Source: Polytrichum commune (Eukaryota; Streptophyta; Polytrichopsida; Polytrichales; Polytrichaceae). Taken from it: a stretch of 64,000 nt of DNA. Numbering within the stretch: position 1 is the stretch's first letter; each line of letters begins with the position of its first letter. A program made the position numbers and the translations under genes. The stretch covers positions 15,314,001 to 15,378,000 of the forward strand of contig OX485803.1 of NCBI GenBank assembly GCA_950295325.1, written 5' to 3'. Below the pieces are notes generated by a model, which ran no database searches, was not told where the DNA came from, and saw only the letters and a program-made list of their open reading frames with translations. This document shows positions 1 to 11,496 of the stretch, in pieces.

Positions 1-321
1 TTTGGAAGAGGAATGCCATTTATGCGCTGATGAAAAATTAATGACCATGACTCATGATGTCTGCATCACAAATTTCCTGAGGCACAATTATCATGTAGAA
101 ACAATAAAGTGTTGAAATAACTCAATAAATTCCACAGTACTACATTATTCTGCATGATTATCTTATTTTCTTCTAAGATGTCCCACATTCTGCTACTATG
201 AAGCAAATTGTTACATAAAAATAATGATTTTTAAAACAACATATGCATTATACACAACTGGGTATAATTCTAATGTAAAATTTACATAATACACCACCCT
301 TTGGAAACCTGTAATGTGCAG
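1..321 (+). other. Probable intron upstream of the first visible PX exon
   Basis: AT-rich DNA with no recognisable coding sequence. It ends in TGTAATGTGCAG, a usable 3' splice site, directly before the first exon of the PX/DUF4206 gene. The 5' part of that gene therefore lies outside the window. This is inferred from splice-site sequence and the uninterrupted frame that follows. Confidence 0.5.
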
Positions 322-3300
322 GTTTCAAGGTATGTTGAGACAGCCGAAGTGAAGGAAACCTATGTAGAGACAATTTTGGATATGGAAAATGTTCTCCTTG
401 AACGTGACAGGTTGGATGTACGTTGTGAACCCCATTTCTCACAAAACCCACAGGAAGTTTCAATTAGTCAAGTGGATCAAGATGAAACTTCAACTGCCTC
501 AGCATCTATGGACATCACAAAATTGCAATCAAAGAAGCCATCTTCTTCTCCTTCTTGTAACCACCAACAGGTAGAAATTCTAAAGGTTGATGTAATAGGA
601 TCTCACCAACAAAAGGGAGGAGCCTCAATTGGGGACTGGCTTGTTGTTGGCATACAAGATTTTACATTATATCATATACGAGTGCATGGAAGCGATGCGC
701 AAATTTGGGAGGTCGATCGACGATACAAGGAGTTTGTTACACTTCAGCAACAACTGAGTCGACTATTTTCGGGAAGAAATGATGTGTCACTCCCAGCTCC
801 TTGGGATAAAGTTGCAACTGAGACGTGGAAATTAATTGGCAACACCTCACTTCATGTCATTGAGCTTCGTAGGGCTTTAATTCAAGTGAGTGACATGTAT
901 TTGGAGGGTTTTCGCATTGATTTGCTAGTAGCATTAGAGTTATTCTTTAACTCATTGGGACTTTTTGACAGGAGTTGGTCCCTATGGTCTCCTATTGGTT
1001 TTTTTGCATACAAAATCAATCATTTCTTTCCACTTGTACGCACGCTTGGAGGTAGTAGTATGGAATTCTGAAGGCAGAACATTCTATATCGGTCCATTGA
1101 GGGCCAAACTCATTTTAGCACCCCTTGGCATGCGAAAATGAGTTCAACCCTCCATGAACTAATGTAGAATGTTCCGCGATCAAAATTCCATACTACTACC
1201 TCCAAGTGTACACGGAAAACTTACTGAACATTGGAAAGTGTTGTAGTCAAACATCCCAACTCCCCACCAAAAGTCCTTCTGAGTTGAAGGATTACTCTGT
1301 TTTAGAGGTATCCTTCAATTCAACATGACTTTGGAGTTGGTTGTTTTGCATACAACATCTTCCATATTTGATAAATTTTCGGTGCATGATTGGAGATAGT
1401 AGTGTGGAGGCTTGACCAAAGAACATCGATATCAATTCATTGAGGGTAGTATGGCATGCCAAGAGGTTCTACAATGAGTTTGGCCCTCAATGAAGAACCA
1501 AAATAGGTTGGTCTTCATTTAAATTCAAACACTACCTCCGAGCATGCACCAACACAAGTGGAAAGAAAGAAATTTTTTATATTGTATGCAAATCAATGAA
1601 TGAAAGATCATAGGTGACCAACTTTTGATGTAAAGTTCCATTGAAAGGATAGCTCTTTTGTGGTTGAAGAATCAATTGGCAACTAAATGTTTTCAAGAAG
1701 GCTCTGCAGTAGTTCAGTATGATCTATTGGAGGTATTTCATAAGGATGATGTTCCCTTTTTTGAAGATGTAGGCTTACATTATTTTTGTTTTTACAGGTT
1801 TGCTTTCAATCTCTTTTTGAGGCAGGTCCCCCTTTGAGTACTGCTCCCCCTGTACTGCGGTTTTTGCTACCATCAGGGCGCCACGTTGGTGCAAAATCTT
1901 TGAACATTTCAACAACAACAACAGCAACAACATTCATAAACTCTCAGTTACCAGGCTCTTTGTTACCACTGGAGTATATAGGCTCAAATCCCACACTGGA
2001 GAGGCTATCAGCTTCTGATATCTTGGAACCCCTAGTGCAACCACTATTTGGGAAATCCATAAAATTGTTGACGCAGGTCCTTTCCCTTGCCCTATTTTTA
2101 TGCACAAATTTTGTGTCCTTGTTTACAAGAAGTTTGTAAATGCCATTAAGTATAGGTGGTGTATGTTGACTTCCATGTTGAGGTTGTTCCCTCTTGCTCA
2201 CAAAATTCTCAGATAATAGAGATATCCTTTAGTTCAATGGGACCTTTTGTTTCGAGTTGGTCCCCATTATGATTTTCCAGTGGTTGTTTTGCATACAAAA
2301 TCAATCATGTCTTTCCACTTGTGGTGCATGCTTGGAGGTAGTGTTTGAATATGAATGAAGAGCAGCCTATCTTGGTTCTTTGAGAGCCAAACTCATTTTA
2401 GCACCTCTTGGCATGCCAAAACGAGTTTCATCCTCGATGAATCAATATAAAATGTTCTTTGTTCAAACCTCCAAACTACCTCGAAGCATACACTACAAAC
2501 TTTTCGAACATGGAGGTGTTTTATGCAAAACAACCAACTCCCGACTAAAAGTCATGTTGAATTAGAGGATAAGTCTAATAGTTGAATACTGGAAATTGAT
2601 GCACCCTCTTACACCAACCCATGGCTAAGTTCACTATTGCTCAATCACAATAGAGCTATGCACTAACCCAACATGACTTTTGGGTAGGATTTGGTTGTTT
2701 TGCATCCACCACCTTCCAAATTCAGTAAGTTTTCGGTGCATCCTTGGAGGTAGTGTGGAGGTTTGAACAAAGTGCATTCTATGTCAGTTCATCGAGGATG
2801 AAACCCATTTTGGCATGCCAATAAGGTCCTTAATTGACTTTGGCCCTCAACGAACCGAAACAAGCTGCTCTTTGTTCAATTTCAAACACTACCTCCGAGC
2901 ATGCACCACAGTGAAAAAAATGGTTGATTTTGTATGCAAAACAAGCAATGGAACCTCATAGGGTACCGACCTCCGCATGAAAAGTCTTATTGACTGAAAG
3001 GTTAACAACTCTAATTACCTTCTATGTTTACTACGGGCAATGCTGACAATCAGTCCTTTCATGATCGTAGGTGCACAAGAAGAAATCCATGAGTCAACAG
3101 CTTCGTATACAGCACAATGAGTGTGCGGGCTGTCAGAAGGAGTTGGATGTTGTGACAGGTGTTGTATCAGGATTGGCTCAACATTTTAGATTGCGCGGTC
3201 CACAGTGGTGTGAATACAGTGGCCAACTCTTTTGCTGTGTCTGTCACTTGAATGAGCTTGCTGTGTTACCAGCACTCGTCTTACAGCACTGGGATTTTTC

Positions 3301-5749
3301 TCCTCAAAGGGTCTGCCAACTTGCCAAGGCATTTCTTGATTCAATCTATAACCAGGTTTAAATTCCCCTCTACTTTGTGCATCATCATTTTTGACACTTC
3401 TGATTTGGGGGAGGGTTTAGAGTTATGCTCTAGCTGTGGTTAAGGATTTGATATTGTGATCCTATGTTTGTTGTATAATGAGCAGACTGTCAATGGAGAT
3501 GAGGGTTCAAACAAACAAAACAAAAAGTAAATTACTTTGTCACCGACAAGGGATGCACAATCAATGTCATGTATAGTAACTATTGATAATGTACTACCAC
3601 TGCTAACTCAATAACCAATATTGTTGCAACAACGTTTAGGATGTGTATCAATTGAAACAAGATCGGGACACTTAATAGTTCTATTAGTGCGGGCCACAGC
3701 AGTTCTTTAGAATGCACAGTAATTCTCAGAATGAGAATGAATGTGGGCCACGTTAGAGTCCAACCCACGCCAAATCTCTAGTTTAAAATTCGTGTAGGCC
3801 ATTTTTATTTTTTCTAGGAAGTCGATGTGGGTGACTATTTTATTTTATGCTACTTCTGGCCTTGAACTAATACCCAGGTGTTGGTCAGAAGTCTCCACAT
3901 TCTCGGAGTCTAAGTCTTCACTTATAATTCATCTAAGTCTTGAATTAATCTGAATCTCCACATTGAGTTATGTTATTCTTCCAACCAACACCTTGAGTAT
4001 TAGTTCAAATTAATAAAGAAGACTTAATCAATCAAAGTGTTGGTCCCAGGGTCTTCAGCTCACATTAATTCCACCCTGACTCGATAAGTATTGTGGCCCA
4101 CAGTAATTATCTCCACATTAATTTCCACTCACTAATAGGACTATTTAGTGTGAATGACTTTCATTTAAGACACAGGGAGAATGAGAGTTGCATTTCCTTT
4201 TTTTTATTTGTGGTATTGAAATAGGTGTTGGGCCAGCCGATGTTATGTGTAAGTGCAGTAAATCCATATCTCTACTCCAAAGTTCCAATATTGGCACACC
4301 TGAGGGAGTCAAGAAAGCGGCTGAGCAAAATATTTTCCTGCATACAATGTCCTTCACGTACACGGATGCAATCTATGGTAGCTTCAAGGCTGTATCTTCT
4401 TGAGGACAATGATTTTTTTGCTCTCCGTGACCTTGTGGATCTTTCAAAGGGCGCCTTTGCCGGTATGTCAGATCACACAAGCTGACCAATTTCAATTGGA
4501 TTAAGCTGTGCTCCTTTGTGGTCACCTTAGGGCAAATCACTTTTTGTATCAAACTTATGTGAACAAGAAAATCAAAGCTCCATCCTTGTCTACAACCTCT
4601 TCAAGAAGGCTACTTAAATCAATATTGAAGAGGGTATCAGGTTTGTCTTACACATTCAACCTAGGTGTCATGATTTGATTGGACACTTGATATTTAATTA
4701 TTAATATGAGCCCTTTGGAGTGTATATGTATTTGATCTGACATGTTTGGGTGGCCACCTTTGCAGTGCTTCCTGGGTTTGTACAAACTTTGTTCGAGAGA
4801 TTTTCTCTGCACATCAAGAGGGAGTGTTCCATTTGTCTTGCACTCGGGGAGCCTTGTGGTGCTAATGACTTTTGCAATGACCCAAATGATATTATTTACC
4901 CATTTCAAGTAAGTTCTATTGGTTCTATTTAATAGGAGGATTTTGTTGCCTAGTGTCAAATCTGAATTGGTGAAATTCGGGTCAATAAACTTCTGGAATA
5001 TCTGCTTTTAACGCTGTCGAGAATGATATACCCAGTGATGATTGATTAAAGCTTTGAATATGATACGAGACAGGGTGCTTGGAAAGGCCAAGTAACACAC
5101 ATGGTGCAAGTACCATCCATCTGCAAATTATTACATTGCTTTTCCTGTTTTTATTTACCTTTTATATGCTATGGGTCTAGTGCTTCATGAGCAACAGCTC
5201 ATCCATATAAACTGAACTTCTTTCAATGTAAATTGTTCGCTAAACTACATAGAATTTCTAATGCTGAGCCGCAATGCTCTAGGTTGATTTGTCTACCCTA
5301 TGTGCAGGTCAAATTAGGTGTAAAAGTAATCATGTCTGGTCAAAAGGTACCACGTGTCATTACATGATTAGTTGGAACCTCTTTAAAGATAACATGGCAA
5401 TTGATTTTAAGCAGAGAAATGCCCAACCAGACCTGAACGCATGGTATTTCTAATTTCTGTCTGGTGTTCATGTTATCATGGTGGAGGGACAGAAGGGCGA
5501 AATGCAGATAGAAGTTGTTTTTGACCAGAATTTGCACTTGTGCTTTTTGTCTGTTTTTGGCTGCAGGAGGATAATGTGAAGCGTTGCTCCCTTTGCAAGT
5601 TGCCTTTTCATAAGAGATGTTTTATGAAGATCAAGAGCTGTCCAGTGTGTACTCGAGATTACATTCAACATAAGTCACAGAAAGCCAAAGCCTTTTCTGA
5701 TGGTGGTCTAGAGTCAATACCCGAATGTTCGAATAATGCCACACAATAA
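322..5749 (+). CDS. PX domain plus DUF4206 (Rubicon-homology) zinc-binding protein, 5' partial, six visible exons
   Basis: Proposed exons are 322-885, 1798-2076, 3071-3355, 4237-4462, 4766-4908 and 5567-5749 (stop TAA). All joins keep frame and give 559 residues, with the N-terminus missing. Residues ~82-215 form a PX domain: LYHIRV, WEVDRRYKEF, the LPAPW loop and a terminal RFLLPS. The C-terminal half is a DUF4206/Rubicon-homology cysteine domain. It shows HNECAGC, CEYSGQLFCCVCH, LQHWDF, CVSAVNPYLYSKVP, FFALRDLVDLSKGAFA, CSICLALGEPC, CSLCKLPFHKRCF and SCPVC. PX domains generally bind phosphatidylinositol 3-phosphate on endosomes, and Rubicon-homology domains of animal Rubicon/PLEKHM1 bind RAB7. 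A role in endosomal or vacuolar trafficking is therefore likely but inferred. Plants have proteins with this domain order. Introns 1 and 2 carry four foldback elements. The open frame after 885 is read-through into one of them, not coding. The exon 2 donor (CAG|GTCCTT) is the weakest site. Confidence 0.88.
936..1299. mobile_element. Foldback MITE, family F, copy 1 (intron 1)
   Basis: The two ends are inverted copies. The left end (AGAGTTATTCTTTAACTCA) matches the reverse complement of the right end (CAGAGTAATCCTTCAACTCA). Similarity continues inward over most of each arm, including GGAGGTAGTAGTATGGAATT and AATTCCATACTACTACCTCC. The element is about 364 bp with no coding capacity. Confidence 0.75.
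1304..1656. mobile_element. Foldback MITE, family F, copy 2 (intron 1)
   Basis: It lies 4 bp after copy 1. The left end AGAGGTATCCTTCAATTCAA matches the inverted right end AGAGCTATCCTTTCAATGGA. The arms share the GTTTTGCATAC and TTTCGGTGCATG segments with the other copies. Confidence 0.7.
2218..2576. mobile_element. Foldback MITE, family F, copy 3 (intron 2)
   Basis: The left end AGAGATATCCTTTAGTTCAA pairs with the inverted right end AGACTTATCCTCTAATTCAA. The centre has the family signature CAAACTCATTTTAGCACC followed by TTGGCATGCC. About 359 bp. Confidence 0.75.
2652..3012. mobile_element. Foldback MITE, family F, copy 4 (intron 2)
   Basis: The left end AGAGCTATGCACTAACCCAA pairs with the inverted right end AGAGTTGTTAACCTTTCAGT. 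It carries GGAGGTAGTGTGGAGGTTTG and the inverted CAAACACTACCTCC. It ends about 58 bp before the acceptor of exon 3. Confidence 0.75.
3673..4147. mobile_element. Terminal-inverted-repeat element, family V (intron 3)
   Basis: The ends are AATAGTTCTATTAGTG and, inverted, AAATAGTCCTATTAGTG, followed on both sides by a GGCCACA-type block further in. A diverged partial copy lies at 12,983-13,277. No coding capacity seen. Confidence 0.55.
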
Positions 5750-8600
5750 CGCGATAACAGCTTTCCATTTTGATGAATATAAGAGGAAAGGTACAAGAAA
5801 GTACCAACCTCAACCTGAACAATTTCAAGTAACAAGTGTGACATAGAGCAATCAAGTCACTAAAACTTGGTGATTTTTTCAGCTGCCTAGTTTGATGAAG
5901 GTATTGCCTATTGTGTCCCTTCCCATGTTGTACATTGTGGAATTATTGGATTGGGGTCAATGCTATAGACAATAGTGTATATAAAATATCTCCTTCATTC
6001 ATTTTTTGTGGGTTCTCTTGTCCACAAACATAGTAGATAGGAAACAAAGTATTCACAATGCCATGAGAATGAGTGAGCACAAAAGACTATGTTGCACTTT
6101 ATTGTTTCAGTGAAAAAAAAATGATAAATCCATTGCAACAATGTAGAATCCCAACTCTTATTTATATTTCTGAATACAAGCTCCAGTTCTTCAAGCATCT
6201 CTTGTCCACAACAATCACAATGCAATCTACTACTTTGGATATATGTTGTCTCAACTCATTACATACCATGTATATGAATTAATATTTGAGGCCATCCCCA
6301 CACTGTCCATTCAACATGTTGCCAATGATAATTGATTGTTTTGGAACTTTGGAACGGTGATTGTGTCAATGCCCTCTCCATTCCAAAATTCCAAAATGCA
6401 AATTAGATGAACTAAAGAGACATGTGAAACATGTCAAACATGCTACTTGGTTTGGGGCTAACTTATGAGATTTTGTCATTATCACGTGCCTTTCTACTTT
6501 CTGCAAGTGAAAAGGAGAAACTATCTAGGAGTGTGGACCATAGAACTATAGCCGTTTGTACTCATACTCGAATATTAAACAAACATTGGGAGAAAAAGTG
6601 ATGTACCACCATCATGGTGAAGTGCATGTCCTTGGTGGGTGCATATGTGACATTTGGCCATCTTGAAAGATTCTCAAAAAGCTCAACCTTACGCTCAATC
6701 TTTGATGTGGTTGATGAGTGCGTGTCTATGAGTTCGAGGGGTTTATGAGTACTATGACAGTCGAGTGAAGGTGTCATAGGTATGAAGTATGAACTCTCTT
6801 TTAAGCTATCCTTGCTCATTCTTAAAGTCTGTACATTGTGTAAGGGCCTAAGGAATCCATTGTATAGTAGAGTAGCTGTTACATTATTTCCCAAAAAAAG
6901 AAAAAGAAAAGAGGTTAGGTTGCAGTCTCTGTTCCCACTTGCTACTAACAAACAGTTGAGTGTTTTCCATCTAAACTGACATGCGCAATTAGGTTGCCTC
7001 ACGCTAATTTATTGGCATTCCACACTATTTTAAATATTTACTCTCATAATAATAAAACACAATTTTTTTCTTTTCTTTTCTTATGGTTGCTATACAGATG
7101 AATGGCGAATTTTTACATTTTGTGATCAGGTTCGACCCAGGGTAATTTGCATGGGTAGAGAGGCAACATAATTGCAAAGGTTGTGTAATTGCACATATCA
7201 TTGTAGGTTAGTACAATATTGCCCTCAAAGGAACTAGTCGAGAACATACATGTAAACTATTGCAATTGGCCAAGCACAATGGATGTCACTCACATTCCTC
7301 ATATTAAAAACTATATTGGTATCCCTTAGAGGTTAACTTCAACTTCATACATTATTCAGCTACAATTGTAGGTTGGGTGGGGCCAAGACTAAGTCATATA
7401 CTATTTGGAACTATATCATGCTTATTCTCTCTTACCAATAGATTCGGCCTAGTAAACTCGGGTGAAGCACTTTCATTGATATTATTAGAATGAAACGGTT
7501 GATAGTAGTTGAATAATGTTATGTTATAGTTTTCATGTGCTCGATTCAATAATCACATATCATATCATAATGAAATAATTTAACAGTAGTGCACGAGTAC
7601 AAGTCATTCCCACCTTTTGTGTATGATTTTCAAACACCATAGCAATACAATATTCTAGTGGTGGGATCATCATGTAGCATAGCTCGATCCTCAACTAAAT
7701 GAGAGGAAACTTGGTGCCTCGTTTGTGGTCATCTCACCTTATAGGCCATTTGGATTAAAAAGAATGATAAGGTCTTCAACCAAGAACAGCGGCGTGCGTC
7801 CAAAGTCAAATATTGTAGGGTGATACCTAGTTCAACACAAAATAAGTAATTTTTGGGTAACTATTGCCACGTGTTGTATCCAATTTGGTCAAGACCATGC
7901 TCAATCCAATGTGAAAATCAGCTTTCGACACTCAAAGTGTTGAACACTCTTTAGTATCTCAATTGGGACGATGTATCATATATGAAGGAGCCGAATGAGA
8001 TAAGAGTGCTCAAACATGCTAAAACAAATTTGATTTTATAAGGAATTATTCCTAGACAATTTGAGGATGTGCTAGAAGTCTTAGGTCACAAATTAAAATT
8101 TGTTATGATATGAAACGAAAAGAAATTCCAAGCATAGTGGTCAATGATTATTTTATGATGGTGTAGGGGTATACATCTTTGATTGCTTTGTGTTCATGGC
8201 ACATTGTAAATAATTGAATGACCTTCTTCACTCTTTGCGTGGTGGTGTGGCTCCGCTTCCCCTCCAAATGGATGTTTTTCTTCTTCTTCTTCTTAGTTCA
8301 TTTGGCAATGGCCTTTGACCTTCCTAATCAATAGAATTGGACAGTGGTCGACTATTCCTATCTTTAGAGAATATAGAGTATGTCACTTTTTCTCTTATAA
8401 TGTAGTTGAAATTGAGACACACTTTGTGTTGGAGTGTCCCCTGTATAATTCCATAAGTTTTGATTAGAATTTGAGAGTGTTGTATTAAGGAGTCTCAAGT
8501 CTCTTTTTTTCAATCCATCAAGCCAACATTAACCTCAAGCCAACATTAACCTCTATCCCAAATAGATTACCGCACTCAACCATTCTAGGGAATTAGCCAA
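5750..8600. other. Downstream flank of the PX gene and AT-rich intergenic DNA
   Basis: The first few hundred bases should be the 3' UTR. No canonical AATAAA signal stands out. The rest is AT-rich sequence with several chance reading frames of 60-146 codons, none of which shows a recognisable motif or splice context. I see no gene, and no repeat structure that I can define. Confidence 0.4.
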
Positions 8601-8624
8601 TTTGACACCATCATGATGTACATT

Positions 8625-8816
8625 AAATCCCACTCTACTAGGATTGTGGGGCCTAAAGCACACTTCCCATTTGACACAAGCGGTCATTAGGACATGACCC
8701 CTTCGATGACAATCGTAGATTGGACTCAACACATGTAAATGGGGTTGTGGTGCAATGACTGCCCGTGTCAAATATGAAGTGTGTTCTAGGACCATGTTTT
8801 CTAATAGTGCCATTCA
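8625..8816. repeat. Foldback element, family H, copy 1
   Basis: The left arm (GGGCCTAAAGCACACTTC...TTTGACAC) is the inverted counterpart of the right arm (GTGTCAAATATGAAGTGTGTTCTAGGACC). About 190 bp and non-coding. Confidence 0.6.
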
Positions 8817-8929
8817 CTAATGACACATGTTGGTGTCATTCTGGTCACTCCATGTTAGATTGTTATGTCATGAAACTACTATGTTTCTACTAGTGATTAG
8901 AAGCCTTTTGACTTCCCGAACTTTAAAAT

Positions 8930-9178
8930 CACACTATCAGGATTATGGGACCTAGAACACACCTGTCATTTGACACAAGTGGTCATTGCACCACAACCCC
9001 ATTTACATGTGTCAAAGTTCAAATGACACATGCAATTGTTACGACATGACCCCATTTACAATGTGTCAAATTGAATCTACGATAATTGTAAATTGAACTC
9101 AACACATGTAAATGGGGTCGTGTCACAATAATTGCCCCTGTTTAATAGCAAGTGTGTTCTAGAACCACATTCTACACC
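8930..9178. repeat. Foldback element, family H, copy 2
   Basis: It uses the same arm sequences as copy 1: GGGACCTAGAACACACC with CATTTGACACAAG at the left, and AAGTGTGTTCTAGAACCACA at the right. There is an extra internal inverted block built on CATTTACA(T)GTGTCAA. Confidence 0.6.
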
Positions 9179-9218
9179 GATTATCCCAATTAATGTGTAT
9201 CACACCAAGTTGTCCATA

Positions 9219-9389
9219 TTATTATTTGAAGTTACACAATACTAAAACTAGGTAATGAGGATATATAGTCTACCAAGCAAAGTCATTTATGTTCTAAAAT
9301 GTCCGAACAACCTATTCAACTTTCGTTAGTAAAAATCAAACTCATGAGGAAGACATTATTGTGTTGTGTAACTCCAAAAAGTAACACGC
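9219..9389. repeat. Foldback element, family T
   Basis: The left arm TTATTTGAAGTTACACAATA pairs with the right arm GTGTTGTGTAACTCCAAAAA. Related arms (TTGGAGTTAC...CAATGC, TTTAGTGTCAC) recur at about 30.2, 36.7, 41.7, 53.5 and 56.9 kb. Confidence 0.5.
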
Positions 9390-9602
9390 ACGAATCATGA
9401 TAATCAATGTAGTGCTATGTCCGAGAAGAACCGGTAATTAGTTGCAGATGAACCGGCTGAGTTCAAGAAATAACCGGTTGAAGTTCAAGACTTTAGGAAA
9501 TATACCGGTCATTTTAGAGGAATCTATACAAGAATATACCTCAAGTGAATAAAGTAAAACCGGAAGATGTGAACATGCAACCGGCTGGATTTAGAATCAC
9601 TA

Positions 9603-10091
9603 AGGTAGAAATACCCTAACCCGTTGACCACCCCTCTAGCCGTGCACTAGACCGCCGTCATAATGGTGAAGTGCCATTTTTGAAACGGATCATGGCTCAG
9701 CGGCAACTTCAATGCGTGTACACTTAGTGTACCCAATGGGAGTCAAGTGTTAATGTACTCATGAAGTAATCAATTTAGGCGATGTTGTGTATGGAAATGC
9801 GGATTACCGTGTTCGGTGTAGGGAGAATCTAGTGAACAAGTAGGGGTTTGGACAACTTTCCACTTTGAAAAATTGTAACAATTTTTGTATAGAACAAAAA
9901 AACATGAAACAACTTGCATTCTTCATGAATCCTTCTCGTCTATCTTGAAAAATCATCTCATGATTGTCAGACTAGATCTTCAATGCGAATCACCTCATTT
10001 TTATTTTTATTTTTGAGAGACAGGAGGTCAATCGACCAACGCCAAAAATGAATCAATCACCTCATTTTCACGGGTTATGGTATTTCTACCT
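9603..10091 (+). mobile_element. MITE family B, copy 1, TA target duplication
   Basis: The termini AGGTAGAAATACCCTAACCC and GGGTTATGGTATTTCTACCT are inverted repeats. TA occurs on both sides (9,601-9,602 and 10,092-10,093). The related sequence near 40,575 reads TGCTAGGATCTTGACTAA and serves as the unoccupied site, supporting a TA target of the Tc1/mariner type. The element is 489 bp and contains a small secondary insertion. Confidence 0.8.
10003..10054 (-). mobile_element. Short retroposon-like insertion inside MITE B
   Basis: A 52-bp insert is bounded by perfect 14-bp direct repeats AATCACCTCATTTT (9,989-10,002 and 10,055-10,068). The sister MITE at 27,968 has the uninterrupted site (AATCACCTTATTTT). 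Read on the minus strand the insert ends in AAAAATAAAAATA, a tail like that of a 5'-truncated SINE or other retroposed RNA. Confidence 0.6.
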
Positions 10092-10545
10092 TAGGATCTT
10101 GAGTCTTGACCGACTATGCCCAAAAACTTCCCGAACACTGGTGTAGTGTCAGTTCCATTTCATTCCAACGACTATAAATGACGACCTCCAACAAGCGGAA
10201 CCAGAAAGATGATCACCGATTCACCGCATGATATTTTTATCTTTGGCAAACGAATAAAGCTGATTCAGAATCGGGATCATTATACAAATAAGATACACCC
10301 ACGTCGAATTAAACGTACAACTTAGTACTGCTCGTCATCAAGCTCCAGAAATGGAGGAACGCCTGCAGTGAGCTTGAGATCCTTAAAGACCAAGTGGCAA
10401 GATGAGGTTGTCTAAGTTAGAGAGAATATAATAAACACGAAAAGGCGATCCAAGGAAGGTGTCTGCAAGTCGAAAGTCGAGCGCCATAGCTTACGACTAG
10501 TTACAGAAACTCACGATCTCACAAATTATCTGAAACGATTCGGGA

Positions 10546-10608
10546 CCCGGGTCCTTGGGATAGAAAGCTTCCAATTGTCACATAAGATAGTGGATATATA
10601 CTATGGAC
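10546..10608 (+). repeat. 63-bp perfect direct repeat, left copy
   Basis: It begins CCCGGGTCCTTGGGATAG and ends ATATATACTATGGAC. It is identical over 63 bases to 11,272-11,334. Confidence 0.85.
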
Positions 10609-11271
10609 CTATGTTCGGGGAAAACCGACGGCTAGTTCATTATCAGCCGATGGATTTCCCCTCATGGCCGGTCCAAATTTCCAACCATCGGATGGCAATC
10701 CGATTGTAATTTCAATCCTCCGGCAATTAGCCGATGGACCAGAAAATGTCCCGGAAATGTAGTCGATTCTTCTTGTGAGTTACTGGATTTCAGCCGGAAG
10801 CATCCAAAGCGCTATTTGTCTGGGGCATCTGATGATGCACTTCAGGAAGTACCCTAAACCTTAAACTTTTTGAATTATGCAACCTTTCAATGACCAAATC
10901 CAATTGCTTCTATGAAGAATTGGGGGACCCTTGGCCTTCAGGCGGTGAAGGCATTGCTAGGTTCAATTCCTGCCAAGGATATTAACTCTTCAAATTTAAA
11001 GTTTTGAACATGCTTTTCTTTTCACTTATTCAAGATTTTGTACTAAGAAATGATTTCTAATAACTTTTTATACATTTTTTAAACAATTATTGCCGATATG
11101 AATTCCATTTAATCGGATATTGGCCAATGAAAATATGAAAATATAGGCAATTGGCCGATTGATTTTACAAAAGACCGGCTGTTGCCGATGTAAATTGGAA
11201 AAAAATCCGACCCTTCGTAGCAACTACCGTCAATTAGCCACTAGGGCTTCAAAAACTTCCCGAACTCTGGT
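10609..11271 (+). mobile_element. Element Q between 63-bp direct repeats
   Basis: The ends GTTCGGGGAA and TTCCCGAAC are inverted. The right half (10,940-11,270) is repeated in inverse orientation at 38,311-38,622. It contains a pol III B-box-like string GGTTCAATTCC (10,960-10,970), but an A box at normal tRNA spacing is not evident. Non-coding. Confidence 0.55.
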
Positions 11272-11334
11272 CCCGGGTCCTTGGGATAGAAAGCTTCCAA
11301 TTGTCACATAAGATAGTGGATATATACTATGGAC
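11272..11334 (+). repeat. 63-bp perfect direct repeat, right copy
   Basis: Identical to 10,546-10,608. Together they bracket element Q. Confidence 0.85.
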
Positions 11335-11496
11335 ATGTTGCAGAAACATAATTTAAGTAAGCCATGTTGCAGATTCCACAATCGCATGTGCCAAGCTGCC
11401 ACCTCCGGTCGCCTGCAAATAGTGGATTTGCCATTTTTATGTGAGTTACTCTGGAGACTAGGATTCCCACCTTTGAGCTTTCGTGGGTGCATGTTA

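Larger units (their letters stand above)
9421..10137 (+). mobile_element. Element P, interrupted by a family-B MITE
   Basis: It begins CCGAGAAGAACCGG and ends ATGCCCAAAAACTTCCCGAA. The body (AACCGGTTGAAGTTCAAGAC, then TTTTAGAGGAATCTATA) recurs at 28.7, 38.8, 40.4 and 47.1 kb. Removing the inserted MITE (9,603-10,091) leaves about 228 bp. Confidence 0.6.

Noticed and set aside
886-1071. Continuation of the first PX exon to a stop at 1,071
   Set aside because: It runs past a consensus donor (CAA|GTGAGT) into a foldback MITE. The PX domain resumes in frame at 1,798.
10932-10970. tRNA gene or classical tRNA-SINE promoter
   Set aside because: The B-box-like GGTTCAATTCC is good, but the only A-box-like string is about 17 bp upstream rather than about 30-40, and no cloverleaf forms.
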